Assembly: GCF_005239225.2 (NCBI RefSeq) | Contig: NC_133297.1 | Span: forward strand, 20,386,147-20,450,146 | Length of the DNA stretch: 64,000 nt | Direction: 5' to 3' | Source: Populus alba | Lineage: Eukaryota; Streptophyta; Magnoliopsida; Malpighiales; Salicaceae | Shown here: one piece after another, positions 1 through 15,100 of the stretch | How positions within the stretch are numbered: position 1 is the stretch's first letter | How the letters are laid out: each line of letters opens with the position of its first letter | Program-made: the position numbers and the translations under genes | The notes under the pieces: generated by a model | What the model saw: only the letters and a program-made list of their open reading frames with translations | Told to the model about the DNA's origin: nothing | The model's database searches: none

Positions 1-3000
1 TTAAAAAAATTATTTTTAAAATTTTAAAAACATTTAAACTATCTTCAAGTATCAGAAACAGAGATCCTACTTACTTTTTTTAAAAAAATTATTTTTAAAA
101 TTTTGAAAACATTTAAACTATCTTTCAAGTATCAGAAACAGAGATCCTACTTACTTTTTTAAAAAAATTATTTTTAAAATTTCAAAACATTTAAACTATC
201 TTCAAGTATCAGAAACAGAGATCCTACTTTTTTTTAAAAAAATTATTTTTAAAATTTTAAAACATTTAAACTATCTTTCAAGTATCAGAAACAGAGATCC
301 TACTTACTTTAAATTTTTTTAAAATTTTAAAACATTTAAACTATCTTGTATCAGAAACAGAGATCCTACTTACTTTTTTAAAAAAATTATTTAAAAACAT
401 TTAAACTATCTTCAAGTATCAGAAACAGAGATCCTACTTACTTTTTTTAAAAAATTATTTTTAAAATTTCAAAACATTTAAACTATCTTCAAGTAAAAAC
501 AGAGATCCTACTTACTTTTTTTAAAAAAATTATTTTTAAAATTTTAAAACATTTAAACTATCTTTCAAGTATCAGAAACAGAGATCCTACTTACTTTTTT
601 AAAAAAATTATTTTTAAATTTTAAAACATTTAAACTATCTTTCAAGTATCAGAAACAGAGATCCTACTTACTTTTTTTAAAAAATTATTTTTATAATTTT
701 AAAACATTTAAACTATCTTTCAAGTATCAGAAACAGAGATCCTACTTATTTTTTAAAAAATTATTTTTAATTTCATTTAAACTATCTTTCAAGTATCAGA
801 AACAGAGATCCTACTTACTTTTTTTAAAAAAATTATTTTTAAATTTGAAAACATTTAAACTATCTTTCAAGTATCAGAAACAGAGATCCTACTTACTTTT
901 TTTAAAAAAATTATTTTTAAAATTTGAAAACATTTAAACTATCTTCAAGTATCAGAAACAGAGATCCTACTTACTTTTTTAAAAAAATTATTTTTAAAAT
1001 TTCAAAACATTTAAACTATCTTTCAAGTATCAGAAACAGAGATCCTACTTACTTTTTTAAAAAATTATTTTTATAATTTTAAAACATTTAAACTATCTTC
1101 AAGTATCAGAAACAGAGATCCTACTTACTTTTTTTTAAAAAAATTATTTTTAAATTTGAAAACATTTAAACTATCTTCAAGTATCAGAAACAGAGATCCT
1201 ACTTACTTTTTTTAAAAAATTATTTTTAAATTTGAAAACATTTAAACTATCTTCAAGTATCAGAAACAGAGATCCTACTTACTTTTTTAAAAAAATTATT
1301 TTTAAAATTTCAAAACATTTAAACTATCTTCAAGTATCAGAAACAGAGATCCTACTTTTTTTTTTATTTTTAAAATTTGAAAACATTTAAACTATCTTTC
1401 AAGTATCAGAAACAGAGATCCTACTTACTTTTTTTAAAAAATTATTTTTAAAATTTGAAAACATTTAAACTATCTTCAAGTATCAGAAACAGAGATCCTA
1501 CTTATTTTTTTTAAAAAAATTATTTTTAAATTTGAAAACATTTAAACTATCTTTCAAGTATCAGAAACAGAGATCCTACTTACTTTTTTAAAAAAATTAT
1601 TTTTAAAATTTCAAAACATTTAAACTATCAAGTATAGAAACAGAGATCCTACTTTTTTTTTAAAAAAATTATTTTTAAAATTTTAAAACATTTAAACTAT
1701 CTTCAAGTATCAGAAACAGAGATCCTACTTACTTTTTTTAAAAAAATTATTTTTAAAAAAACATTTAAACTATCTTTCAAGTATCAGAAACAGAGATCCT
1801 ACTTACTTTTCAACATTTAAACTATCTTCAAGTATCAGAAACAGAGATCCTACTTACTTTTTTTAAAAAAATTATTTTTAAATTTGAAAACATTTAAACT
1901 ATCTTTCAAGTATCAGAAACAGAGATCCTACTTACTTTTTTTAAAAAAATTATTTTTAAAATTTTAAAACATTTAAACTATCTTTCAAGTATCAGAAACA
2001 GAGATCCTACTTACTTTTTTTAAAAAAATTATTTTTAAAATTTGAAAAACATTTAAACTATCTTTCAAGTATCAGAAACAGAGATCCTACTTACTTTTTT
2101 AAAAAAATTATTTTTAAAATTTTAAAACATTTAAACTATCTTCAAGTATCAGAAACAGAGATCCTACTTACTTTTTTTAAAAAAATTATTTTTAAAATTT
2201 GAAAACATTTAAACTATCTTCAAGTATCAGAAACAGAGATCCTACTTTTTTTTTTAAAAAAATTATTTTTAAAATTTGAAAACATTTAAACTATCTTTCA
2301 AGTATCAGAAACAGAGATCCTACTTACTTTTTTTAAAAAAATTATTTTTAAAATTTGAAAACATTTAAACTATCTTCAAGTATCAGAAACAGAGATCCTA
2401 CTTACTTTTTTTAAAAAAATTATTTTTAATTTTAAAACATTTAAACTATCTTCAAGTATCAGAAACAGAGATCCTACTTACTTTTTTTAAAAAAATTATT
2501 TTTTAAAATTTAAACTATCTTTCAAGTATCAGAAACAGAGATCCTACTTACTTTTTTTAAAAAAATTATTTTTAAAATTTTAAAACATTTAAACTATCTT
2601 TCAAGTATCAGAAACAGAGATCCTACTTACTTTTTTTAAAAAATTATTTTTAAAATTTTAAAACATTTAAACTATCTTCAAGTATCAGAAACAGAGATCC
2701 TACTTACTTTTTTTAAAAAATTAGTTATTTTTAAATTTAAAACATTTAAACTATCTTCAAGTATCAGAAACAGAGATCCTACTTACTTTTTTTAAAAAAA
2801 TTATTTTTAAAATTTGAAAACATTTAAACTATCTTCAAGTATCAGAAACAGAGATCCTACTTATTTTTTTAAAAAATTATTTTTATAATTTAAAACATTT
2901 AAACTATCTTCAAGTATCAGAAACAGAGATCCTACTTACTTTTTTTAAAAAAATTATTTTTAAAATTTCAAAACATTTAAACTATCTTTCAAGTATCAGA

Positions 3001-6000
3001 AACAGAGATCCTACTTACTTTTTTTAAAAAATTATTTTTAAAATTTCAAAACATTTAAACTATCTTTCAAGTATCAGAAACAGAGATCCTACTTACTTTT
3101 TTTAAAAAAATTATTTTTAAAATTTTAAAACATTTAAACTATCTTCAAGTATCAGAAACAGAGATCCTACTTACTTTTTTTAAAAAAATTATTTTTAAAA
3201 TTTGAAAAACATTTAAACTATCTTTCAAGTATCAGAAACAGAGATCCTACTTACTTTTTTTAAAAAATTATTTTTAAAATTTTAAAACATTTAAAGTATC
3301 AGAAACAGAGATCCTACTTACTTTTTTTAAAAAAATTATTTTTAATTTTAAAACATTTAAACTATCTTTCAAGTATCAGAAACAGAGATCCTACTTACTT
3401 TTTTTAAAAAATTATTTTTAAAATTTGAAAACATTTAAACTATCTTTCAAGTATCAGAAACAGAGATCCTACTTACTTTTTTTAAAAAAATTATTTTTAA
3501 AATTTGAAAACATTTAAACTATCTTCAAGTATCAGAAACAGAGATCCTACTTACTTTTTTTAAAAAAATTATTTTTAAAAAAACATTTAAACTATCTTTC
3601 AAGTATCAGAAACAGAGATCCTACTTACTTTTTTTAAAAAATTATTTTTAAAATTTTAAAACATTTAAACTATCTTTCAAGTATCAGAAACAGAGATCCT
3701 ACTTACTTTTTTAAAAAAATTATTTTTAAAATTTGAAAACATTTAAACTATCTTCAAGTATCAGAAACAGAGATCCTACTTAAAAAAAAATTATTTTAAA
3801 TTTCAAAACATTTAAACTATCTTCAAGTATCAGAAACAGAGATCCTACTTTTTTTTAAAAAATTATTTTTAAAATTTTAAAACATTTAAACTATCTTCAA
3901 GTATCAGAAACAGAGATCCTACTTACTTTTTTTTAAAAAATTATTTTTAAAATTTGAAAACATTTAAACTATCTTTCAAGTATCAGAAACAGAGATCCTA
4001 CTTACTTTTTTAAAAAATTATTTTTAAAATTTTAAAACATTTAAACTATCTTCAAGTATCAGAAACAGAGATCCTACTTATTTTTTTAAAAAAATTATTT
4101 TTAAAATTTGAAAACATTTAAACTATCTTCCAAGTATCAGAAACAGAGATCCTACTTACTTTTTTTAAAAAAATTATTTTTAAAATTTGAAAACATTTAA
4201 ACTATCTTCAAGTATCAGAAACAGAGATCCTACTTACTTTTTTTAAAAAATTATTTTTAAAATTTTAAAACATTTAAACTATCTTCAACAGAGATCCTAC
4301 TTACTTTTTTTAAAAAAATTATTTTTAATTTAAAACATTTAAACTATCTTCAAGTATCAGAAACAGAGATCCTACTTACTTTTTTTTAAAAAATTATTTT
4401 TAAAATTTGAAAACATTTAAACTATCTTCAAGTATCAGAAACAGAGATCCTACTTACTTTTTTTAAAAAAATTATTTTTAAAATTTGAAAACATTTAAAC
4501 TATCTTCAAGTATCAGAAACAGAGATCCTACTTACTTTTTTTAAAAAAATTATTTTTAAAATTTGAAAACATTTAAACTATCTTCAAGTATCAGAAACAG
4601 AGATCCTACTTTTTTTTTAAAAAAATTATTTTTAAAATTTAAAACATTTAAACTATCTTCCAAGTATCAGAAACAGAGATCCTACTTACTTTTTTTAAAA
4701 AATTATTTTTAAAATTTTAAAACATTTAAACTATCTTCAAGTATCAGAAACAGAGATCCTACTTTTTTTTTTAAAAAATTATTTTTAAAATTTAAAACAT
4801 TTAAACTATCTTCAAGTATCAGAAATCCTACTTACTTTTTTAAAAAATTATTTTTAAAATTTGAAAACATTTAAACTATCTTCAAGTATCAGAAACAGAG
4901 ATCCTACTTACTTTTTTTAAAAAAATTATTTTTAAAATTTGAAAACATTTAAACTATCTTTCAAGTATCAGAAACAGAGATCCTACTTACTTTTTTTAAA
5001 AAATTATTTTTAAAATTTGAAAACATTTAAACTATCTTTCAAGTATCAGAAACAGAGATCCTACTTATTTTTTTAAAAAATTATTTTTAAATTTGAAAAC
5101 ATTTAAACTATCTTCAAGTATCAGAAACAGAGATCCTACTTACTTTTTTTAAAAAAATTATTTTTAATTTCAAAACATTTAAACTATCTTCAAGTATCAG
5201 AAACAGAGATCCTACTTTTTTTTTAAAAAAATTATTTTTAAAATTTAAAACATTTAAACTATCTTTCAAGTATCAGAAACAGAGATCCTACTTACTTTTT
5301 TTAAAAAAATTATTTTTAAAATTTGAAAACATTTAAACTATCTTCAAGTATCAGAAACAGAGATCCTACTTACTTTTTTTAAAAAAATTATTTTTAAAAT
5401 TTAAAAACATTTAAACTATCTTCCAAGTATCAGAAACAGAGATCCTACTTACTTTTTTTAAAAAATTATTTTTAAAATTTCAAAACATTTAAACTATCTT
5501 CAAGTATCAGAAACAGAGATCCTACTTACTTTTTTTAAAAAAATTATTTTTAAAATTTTAAAACATTTAAACTATCTTCAAGTATCAGAAACAGAGATCC
5601 TACTTACTTTTTTTAAAAAAATTATTTTTAAAATTTTAAAAACATTTAAACTATCTTTCAAGTATCAGAAACAGAGATCCTACTTACTTTTTTTAAAAAA
5701 ATTATTTTTATAATTTTGAAAACATTTAAACTATCTTCAAGTATCAGAAACAGAGATCCTACTTACTTTTTTTAAAAAAATTATTTTTAAAATTTTAAAA
5801 CATTTAAACTATCTTCAAGTATCAGAAACAGAGATCCTACTTACTTTTTTTAAAAAATTATTTTTAAAATTTGAAAACATTTAAACTATCTTCAAGTATC
5901 AGAAACAGAGATCCTACTTACTTTTTTTAAAAAAATTATTTTTAAAATTTTAAAACATTTAAACTATCTTTCAAGTAAACAGAGATCCTACTTTTTTTTT

Positions 6001-8250
6001 AAAAAAATTATTTTTAAAATTTCAAAACATTTAAACTATCTTCAAGTATCAGAAACAGATCCTACTTACTTTTTTTAAAAAAATTATTTTTAAATTTGAA
6101 AACATTTAAACTATCTTTCAAGTATCAGAAACAGAGATCCTACTTACTTTTTTAAAAAATTATTTTTAAAATTTTAAAACATTTAAACTATCTTCAAGTA
6201 TCAGAAACAGAGATCCTACTTACTTTTTTAAAAAAATTATTTTTAAAATTTGAAAACATTTAAACTATCTTTCAAGTATCAGAAACAGAGATCCTACTTA
6301 CTTTTTTTAAAAAATTATTTTTAAATTTTAAAACATTTAAACTATCTTTCAAGTATCAGAAACAGAGATCCTACTTACTTTTTTTTAAAAAATTATTTTT
6401 AAAATTTCAAAACATTTAAACTATCTTAAGTATCAGAAACAGAGATCCTACTTACTTTTTTAAAAAAATTATTTTTAAATTTTAAAACATTTAAACTATC
6501 TTGTATCAGAAACAGAGATCCTACTTATTTTTTTAAAAAAATTATTTTTAACATTTAAACTATCTTTCAAGTATCAGAAACAGAGATCCTACTTACTTTT
6601 TTTAAAAAATTATTTTTAAAATTTGAAAACATTTAAACTATCTTTCAAGTATCAGAAACAGAGATCCTACTTATTTTTTAAAAAAATTATTTTTAAATTT
6701 GAAAACATTTAAACTATCTTTCAAGTATCAGAAACAGAGATCCTACTTACTTTTTTAAAAAAATTATTTTTAAAATTTTAAAACATTTAAACTATCTTCA
6801 AGTATCAGAAACAGAGATCCTACTTATTTTTTTTAAAAAATTATTTTTAATTTGAAAACATTTAAACTATCTTCAAGTATAGAAACAGAGATCCTACTTA
6901 CTTTTTTTTTAAAAAATTATTTTTAAATTTTAAAAACATTTAAACTATCACAGAGATCCTAAAAAAAATTATTTTTAAAATTTAAAAACATTTAAACTAT
7001 TATCAGAAACAGAGATCCTACTTTTTTTTTAAAAAATTATTTTTAAATTTGAAAACATTTAAACTATCTTCAAGTATCAGAAACAGAGATCCTACTTACT
7101 TTTTTTTAAAAAAATTATTTTTAAAATTTTAAAAACATTTAAACTATCTTTCAAGTATCAGAAACAGAGATCCTACTTACTTTTTTTAAAAAAATTATTT
7201 TTAAAATTTGAAACATTTAAACTATCTTCAAGTATCAGAAACAGAGATCCTACTTACTTTTTTTAAAAAATTATTTTTAAAATTTGAAAACATTTAAACT
7301 ATCTTCAAGTATCAGAAACAGAGATCCTATTTTTTTAAAAAAATTATTTTTAAAATTTGAAAACATTTAAACTATCTTTCAAGTATAAGAAACAGAGATC
7401 CTACTTACTTTTTTTAAAAAAATTATTTTTAATTTTAAAACATTTAAACTATCAATCATCTATCAGAAACAGAGATCCTACTTTTTTTTAAAAAAATTAT
7501 TTTCAAAATTTAAAAACATTTAAACTATCTTTCAAGTATCAGAAACAGAGATCCTACTTACTTTTTTTAAAAAAATTATTTTTATAATTTGAAAACATTT
7601 AAACTATCTTCAAGTATCAGAAACAGAGATCCTACTTACTTTTTTTAAAAAATTATTTTTAAAATTTTAAAACATTTAAACTATCAATCATCTATCAGAA
7701 ACAGAGATCCTACTTATTTTTTAAAAAAATTATTTTTAATTTTAAAAACATTTAAACTATCTTTCAAGTATCAGAAACAGAGATCCTACTTACTTTTTTT
7801 AAAAAAATTATTTTTAATTTGAAAACATTTAAACTATCTTTCAAGTATGAAACAGAGATCCTACTTACTTTTTTTAAAAAAATTATTTTTAAAATTTCAA
7901 AACATTTAAACTATCAATCAACTATCAGAAACAGAGATCCTAATTTTTTTAAAAAAATTATTTTTAAAATTTAAAAACATTTAAACTATCTTTCAAGTAT
8001 CAGAAACAGAGATCCTACTTACTTTTTTTAAAAAAATTATTTTTATAATTTTAAAACATTTAAACTATCTTCAAGTATCAGAAACAGAGATCCTACTTTT
8101 TTTTTAAAAAATTATTTTTAAAATTTGAAAACATTTAAACTATCTTTCAAGTATCAGAAACAGAGATCCTACTTACTTTTTTAAAAAAATTATTTTTAAT
8201 TTTAAAACATTTAAACTATCTTCTATCAGAAACAGAGATCCTATGAAACA
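1..8250 (+). repeat. Homogeneous AT-rich satellite array, monomer about 77-80 bp
   Basis: Head-to-tail monomers share the core catttaaactatc, then aagtatcagaaacagagatc, then ctacttac, then a T-run/A-run palindrome and an attatttttaaaa spacer. Successive gagatcc motifs fall about 74-82 bp apart, for example at 61, 141 and 218. The core is nearly invariant; most differences are run lengths in the poly-T/poly-A spacer and tcttcaag versus tctttcaag. Some units have lost 10-25 bp, such as those near 345, 1630, 3295, 4290 and 6950. No coding potential is visible. This is classical satellite DNA. Its low divergence compared with the neighbouring block suggests recent homogenisation. Confidence 0.95.
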
Positions 8251-9110
8251 AGATTACTTATTATTTTTAAAATTTTAAAACATTTAAACTATCTTTCAAG
8301 TATAAGAACAGAGATCCTACTTACTTTTTTAAAAAAATTATTTTTAAAATTTGAAAACATTTAAACTATCTTTCAAGTATCAGAAACAGAGATCCTATTT
8401 ATTTTTTTAAAAAATTATTTTTATAATTTGAAAACATTTAAACTATCTTTCCAAGTATCAGAAACAGAGATCCTACTTACTTTTTTTAAAAAATTATTTT
8501 TAAAATTTCAAAACATTTAAACTATCAATTTCTATCAGAAACAGAGATCCTACTTTTTAAAAAAAATTATTTTCAAAATTTCATTTAAACTATCTTTCAA
8601 GTAACTTACTTTTTTAAAAAATTATTTTTAAAATTTGAAAACATTTAAACTATCTTCAAGTATCAGAAACAGAGATCCTATTTATTTTTTTTAAAAAATT
8701 ATTTTTTAAAATTTTGAAAACATTTAAACTATCTTTCAAGTATCAGAAACAGAGATCCTACTTACTTTTTAAAAAAATTATTTTTAAAATTTAAAACATT
8801 TAAACTATGTATCAGAAACAGAGATCCTATTTAATTTTTTTAAAAAATTATTTTTATAATTTTAAAACATTTAAACTATCTTTCAAGTATAAGAAACAGA
8901 GATCCTACTTACTTTTTGTAAAAAAATTATTTTCATAATTTGAAAACATTTAAACTATCTTTCAAGTATCAGCAACAAAGATCCTAGTTAACTTTTTTAA
9001 AAAATTATTTTTATAATTTGAAAACATTTAAACTATCTTCCAAGTATCAGAAACAGAGATCCTACTTACTTTTATTAAAAAATTATTTTTAAAATTTCAA
9101 AACATTTAAA
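8251..9110 (+). repeat. Transition zone of the short satellite
   Basis: Homogeneous monomers give way to variants here. The first subtypes carrying aatcatctatcagaaac, aagtataag and ataattttaaaac spacers mix with canonical units. Short rearrangements occur, for example an odd gaaacaagattacttatt insertion just upstream near 8243-8260 and a shortened unit near 8590. The monomer length stays about 77 bp. Confidence 0.75.
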
Positions 9111-12100
9111 CTATCAATCAACTATCAGAAACATAGATCTTACTTAGTTTTGAAAGAAAATTATTTTTATAATTTTAAAACATTTAAACTATTTTTCAAG
9201 GATCAGAAAATAAGATCCTACTAACTTTTTGAAAAAAATTATTTTCAAAATTTGAAAACATTTAAACTATCTTTCAACTATCAGAAATAGAGATCCTTTT
9301 TTTTTTTAAAAAATTATTTTTATAATTTGAAAACAAATAAACTATCTTTCAAGTATCAGAAACAAAGATCCTACTTACTTTTTTTAAAAAATTATTTTTA
9401 TAATTTGAAAACATTTAAACTATCAATTATCTATCAGAAACAGAGATCCTACTTATTTTTGTAAAGAAAATATTTTCATAATTTGAAAACATTTAAACTA
9501 TCTTTCAACTATCAGAAACAGAGATCCTATTTATTTTTGTAAACAAATTATTTTGATAATTTGAAAACATTTAAACTATCATTCAAGTATGAGAAACAGA
9601 GATCCTACTTACTTTTTTTAAAAAATTATTGTTATAATTTGAAAACATTTAAACTATCAGAAACAGAGATCTAACTTTTTTTAAAAAATTCTTTTCAAAA
9701 TTTCATTTAAACTATCTTTCAATTATAAGCAACAGAGATCCTACTTACTCTTTTAAAAAAATTATTTTCAAAATTTGAAAACTTTAAACTATCTTTTAAT
9801 TATCAGAAACAGAGATCCTATTTATTTTTGTAAACAAATTATTTTTATAATTTGAAAACATTTAAACTATCTTTCAAGTATCAGAAACAAAGATCCTACT
9901 GACTTTTTTTTAAAATTTTTTTTATAATTTTAAAACAATTTAAACTATCAATCATCTATCAGAAACAGAGATCCTACTTATTTTTTTAAACAAATTATTT
10001 TCATAATTTTAAAATATTTAAACTATTTTTCAAGTATCAGCAACAGAGATCCTACTTCCATCTTGTAAAAAATTAATTTTTTTAAAACATTTAAACTATC
10101 TTCCAAGTATCAGAAACATAGATTCTACTCACTTTTATTAAAAAAATATTATTAAAATCTCAACATATTAAACCTATCAATCATCTATCAGAAACAGAGA
10201 TCCTACTTAGTTTTGAAATAAAATTATTTTTATAATTTGAAAACATTTAAACTATTTTTCAAGTATCAGAAACTGAGATCCTACAAACTTTTTTAAAAAA
10301 ATTATTTTTAAAATTTGAAAACATTTAAACTATCTTTCAATTATCAGAAACAGAGATCCTATTTATTTTTGTAAACAAATTATTTTTATAATTTGAAAAC
10401 ATTTAAACTATCTTTCAAGTATCAGAAACAAAGATCCTACTTACTTTTTTTAAAAAATTATTTTTATAATTTGAAAACATTTAAACTATCTTCCAAGTAT
10501 CAGAAACAGAGATCCTACTCACTTTTATTAAAAACTTATTTTTAAAATTTCAAAACATTTGAATTATCAATCATCTATCAGAAACAGAGATCCAAATAAT
10601 TTTTGTAAACAAATTATTTTCATAATTTTTAAAACATTTAAACTATCTTTCAAGTCTAAGTAACACAGATCCTACTTACTTTTTGTAAAAATTATTTTTA
10701 TTTTGAAAACATTTAAACTATCTTGCAAGTATCAACAACAGAGATCCTATTTAATTTTTTAAAAAAATTATTTTTATAATTTGAAAACATTTAAACTATC
10801 TTCCAAGTATCAGAAACAGAGATCCTACTCACTTTTATTAAAAACTTATTTTTAAAATTTCAAAACATTTGAATTATCAATCATCTATCAGAAACAGAGA
10901 TCCAAATAATTTTTGTAAACAAATTATTTTCATAATTTTAAAACATTTAAACTATCTTTCAAGTCTAAGTAACACAAATCCTACTTACTTTTTGTAAAAA
11001 TTATTTTTATAATTTGAAAACATTTAAACTATCTTTCAAGTATCAACAACAGAGATCCTATTTAATTTTTTTAAAAAATTATTTTTATAATTTGAAAACA
11101 TTTAAACTATCTTTCAAGTATAAGCAACAGAGATCCTACTTACTCTTTGTAAAAAAATATTTTCAAAATTTGAAAACATTTAAACTATCTTTCAGTATCA
11201 GAAACAGAGATCCTATTTATTTTTGTAAACAAATTATTTTTTATAGTTTGAAAAATTTTAAACAATCTTTCAAGTATCAGAAACAAAGATCCTACTTACT
11301 TTTTTTAAAAAATTATTTTTATAATTTGAAAACGTTTAAACTATCTTCCAAGTATCAGAAACAAAGATCCTACTCACTTTTATTAAAAACTTATTTTTAA
11401 AATTTCAAAACATTTGAATTATGAATCATCTATCAGAAACAGAGATCCCAATAATTTTTGTAAACAAATTATTTTCATAATTTTAAAACATTTAAACTAT
11501 TTTTCAAGTCTAAGTAACACAGATCCTAACTTACTTTTTGTAAAAAATTATTTTTATAATTTGAAAACATTTAAATTATCTTCAAGTATCAGCAACAGAG
11601 ATCCTGTTCAATTTTTAAAATTTTTTTTTTTATAATTTGAAAACATTTAAACTATCTTTCAAGTATAAGCAACAGAGATCCTACTTACTCTTTGTAAAAA
11701 AATATTTTCATAATTTGAAAACATTTAAACTATCTTTCAAGTATCAGCAACAGAGATCCTATTGAATTTTTTTAAAAAAATTATTTTTATAATTTGAAAA
11801 CATTTAAACTATCTTCCAAGTATCAGAAACAGAGATCCTACTCACTTTTATTAAAAACTTATTTTTAAAATTTCAAAACATTTGAATTATCAATCATCTA
11901 TCAGAAACAGAGATCCCAATAATTTTTGTAAACAAATTATTTTCATAATTTTAAAACATTTAAACTATCTTTCAAGTCTAAGTAACACAGATCCTACTTA
12001 CTTTTTGTAAAAATTTATTTTTATAATTTGAAAACATTTAAACTATCTTTCAAGTATCAGCAACAGAGATCCTATTTAATTTTTTTAAAAAAATTATTTT

Positions 12101-15100
12101 TATAATTTGAAAACATTTAAACTATCTTCCAAATATCAGAAACAGAGATCCTACTCACTTTTATTAAAAACTTATTTTTAAAATTTCAAAACATTTAAGC
12201 TATCAATCAACTATCAGAAACATAGATCTTACTTAGTTTTCAAAGAAAAATATTTTTATAATTTTAAAACATTTAAACTATGTTTCAAGTATCAGAAACT
12301 AGATATCCTACCAACTTTTTTTAAAAAAATTATTTTTAAAAATTTGAAAACATTTAAACTATCTTTCAACTATCAGAAACAGAGATCCTATTTATTTTTG
12401 TAAACAAATTATTTTTATAATTTGAAAACATTTAAACTATCTTTCAAGTATCAGAAACACAAACCCTACTTACTTTTTTAAAAAAATTATTTTTATAATT
12501 TGAAAACATTTAAACTATCTTCCAAGTATCAGAAACAGAGATCCTACTTAGTTTTAAATAAAATTATTTTTAAAATTTCAAAACATTTGAACTATTAATC
12601 ATCTATCAGAAACAGAGATCCCAATAATTTTTGTAAACAAATTATTTTTATAATTTTAAAACATTTAAACTATCTTTTCAAGTATCAGAAACAGAGATCC
12701 TATTTATTTTTGTAAAAAATTATTTTTATAATTTGAAAACATTTAAACAATCTTTCAAGTATCAGAAACAAAGATCCTACTTACTTTTTTTAAAAAAATT
12801 ATTTTTATAATTTGAAAACATTTAAACTATCTTCCAAGTATCAGAAACAGAGATCCTACTCACTTTTTATTAAAAACTTATTTTTAAAATTTCAAAACAT
12901 TTGAATTATCAATCATCTATCAGAAACAGAGATCCCAATAATTTTTGTAAACAAATTATTTTCATAATTTTAAAACATTTAAACTATCTTTCAAGTCTAA
13001 GTAACACAGATCCTACTTACTTTTTGTTAAAAATTTATTTTTATAATTTAAAACATTTAAACTATCTTTCAAGTATCAGCAACAGAGATCCTATTTATTT
13101 TTTTTAAAAAATTATTTTTATAATTTGAAAACATTTAAACTATCTTTCAAGTATAAGCAACAGAGATCCTACTTACTCTTTGTAAAAAAATATTTTCATA
13201 ATTTGAAAACATTTAAACTATCTTTCAACTATCAGAAACAGAGATCCTATTTATTTTTGTAAACAAATTATTTTTATAATTTGAAAACATTTAAACTATC
13301 TTTCAAGTATCAGAAACAGAGATCCTACTAACTTTTTTAAAAAAATTATTTTTAAAATTTGGAATCATTTAAACTATCTTTCAAGTATAAGCAACAGAGA
13401 TCCTACTTACTCCTTGTAAAAATTTATTTTCATAATTTGAAAACATTTAAACTATCTTTCAACTATCAGAAACAGAGATCCTACTTATTTTTGTTAACAA
13501 ATTATTTTTCTAATTTGAAAACATTTAAACTATCTTTCAAGTATCAGAAACAGAGATCCTATTTTTTTTAAAAAATTATTTTTATAATTTGAAAACATTT
13601 AAACTATCTTTCAAGTATCAGAACAGAGATCCTACTTATTTTTTGTTAACAAATTATTTTTAAATTTGAAAACATTTAAACTATCCTTTCAAGTATCAGC
13701 AAACAGAGATCCTATTTAATTTTTTTAAAAAATTATTTTTATAATTTGAAAACATTTAAACTATCTTTCAACTATAAGCAACAGAGATCCTACTTACTCT
13801 TTGTAAAAAAATATTTTCATAATTTGAAAACATTTAACCTATCTTTCAAGTATCAGCAACAGAGATCCTAGTTAATTTTTTTAAAAAATTATTTTTATAA
13901 TTTGAAAACATTTAAACTATCTTCCAAGTATGAAACAGAGATCCTACTCACTTTTATTAAAAACTTATTTTTAAAATTTCAAAACATTTGAATTATCAAT
14001 CATCTATCAGAAACAGAGATCCCAATAATTTTTGTAAACAAATTATTTTCATAATTTAAAAACATTTAAACTATCTTTCAAGTATAAGAAACAGAGATCC
14101 TTTTTTTTTTGTAAAAAATTATTTTTATAATTTGAAAACATTTAAACTATCTTTCAAGTATCAGAAACAGAGATCCTACTTACTTTTTTTTAAAAATTTA
14201 TTTTTATAATTTGAAAACATTTAAACTATCTTGCAAGTATTAGAAACAGAGATCCTACTCACTTTTATCAAAAACTTATTTTTAAAATTTCAAAACATTT
14301 AAGCTATCAATCAACTATCAGAAACATAGATCTTACTTAGTTTTCAAAGAAAAATATTTTTATAATTTTAAAACATTTAAACTATTTTTCAAGTATCAGA
14401 AACTAATATCCTACTAACTTTTTTTAAAAAATTATTTTAAAAATTTGAAAACATTTAAACTATCTTTCAACTATCAGAAACAGAGATCCTATTGATTTTT
14501 GTAAACAAATTATTTTTATAATTTGAAAACATTTAAACTATCTTTCAAGTATCAGAAACAGAGATCCTATTTACTTTTTTAAAAAAATTATTTTTACAAT
14601 TTGAAAACATTTAAACTATCTTCCAAGTATCAGAAACAAAGATCCTACTCACTTTTATTAAAAAATTATTTTTAAAATTTCAAAACATTTAAGCTATCAA
14701 TCAACTATCAGAAACATAGATCTTACTTAGTTTTGAAAGAAAATTATTTTTATAATTTTAAAACATTTAAACTATTTTTCAAGGATCAGAAAATAAGATC
14801 CTACTAACTTTTTGAAAAAATTATTTTTCAAAATTTGAAAACATTTAAACTATCAATCATCTGTAAAAAAATTATTTTATTAATTTTAAAACATTTAAAC
14901 TATCTTTCAAGTATCAGCAATAGAGATCATACTTACTTTTTTTAAATAATTATTTTTGTAATTTTAAAACATTTAAACTATCAATCATCTATCAGAAACA
15001 GAGATCCTAATAAGTTTTTTAAAAAAATTATTTTCAAAATTTGAAAACATTTAAACTATCTTTCAAGTATAAGCAACAGAGATCCTACTTACTCTTTGTA

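Noticed and set aside
1..8250. CRISPR-like array of direct repeats
   Set aside because: The whole monomer is conserved, with no unique spacers and no cas genes; this is plant satellite DNA.
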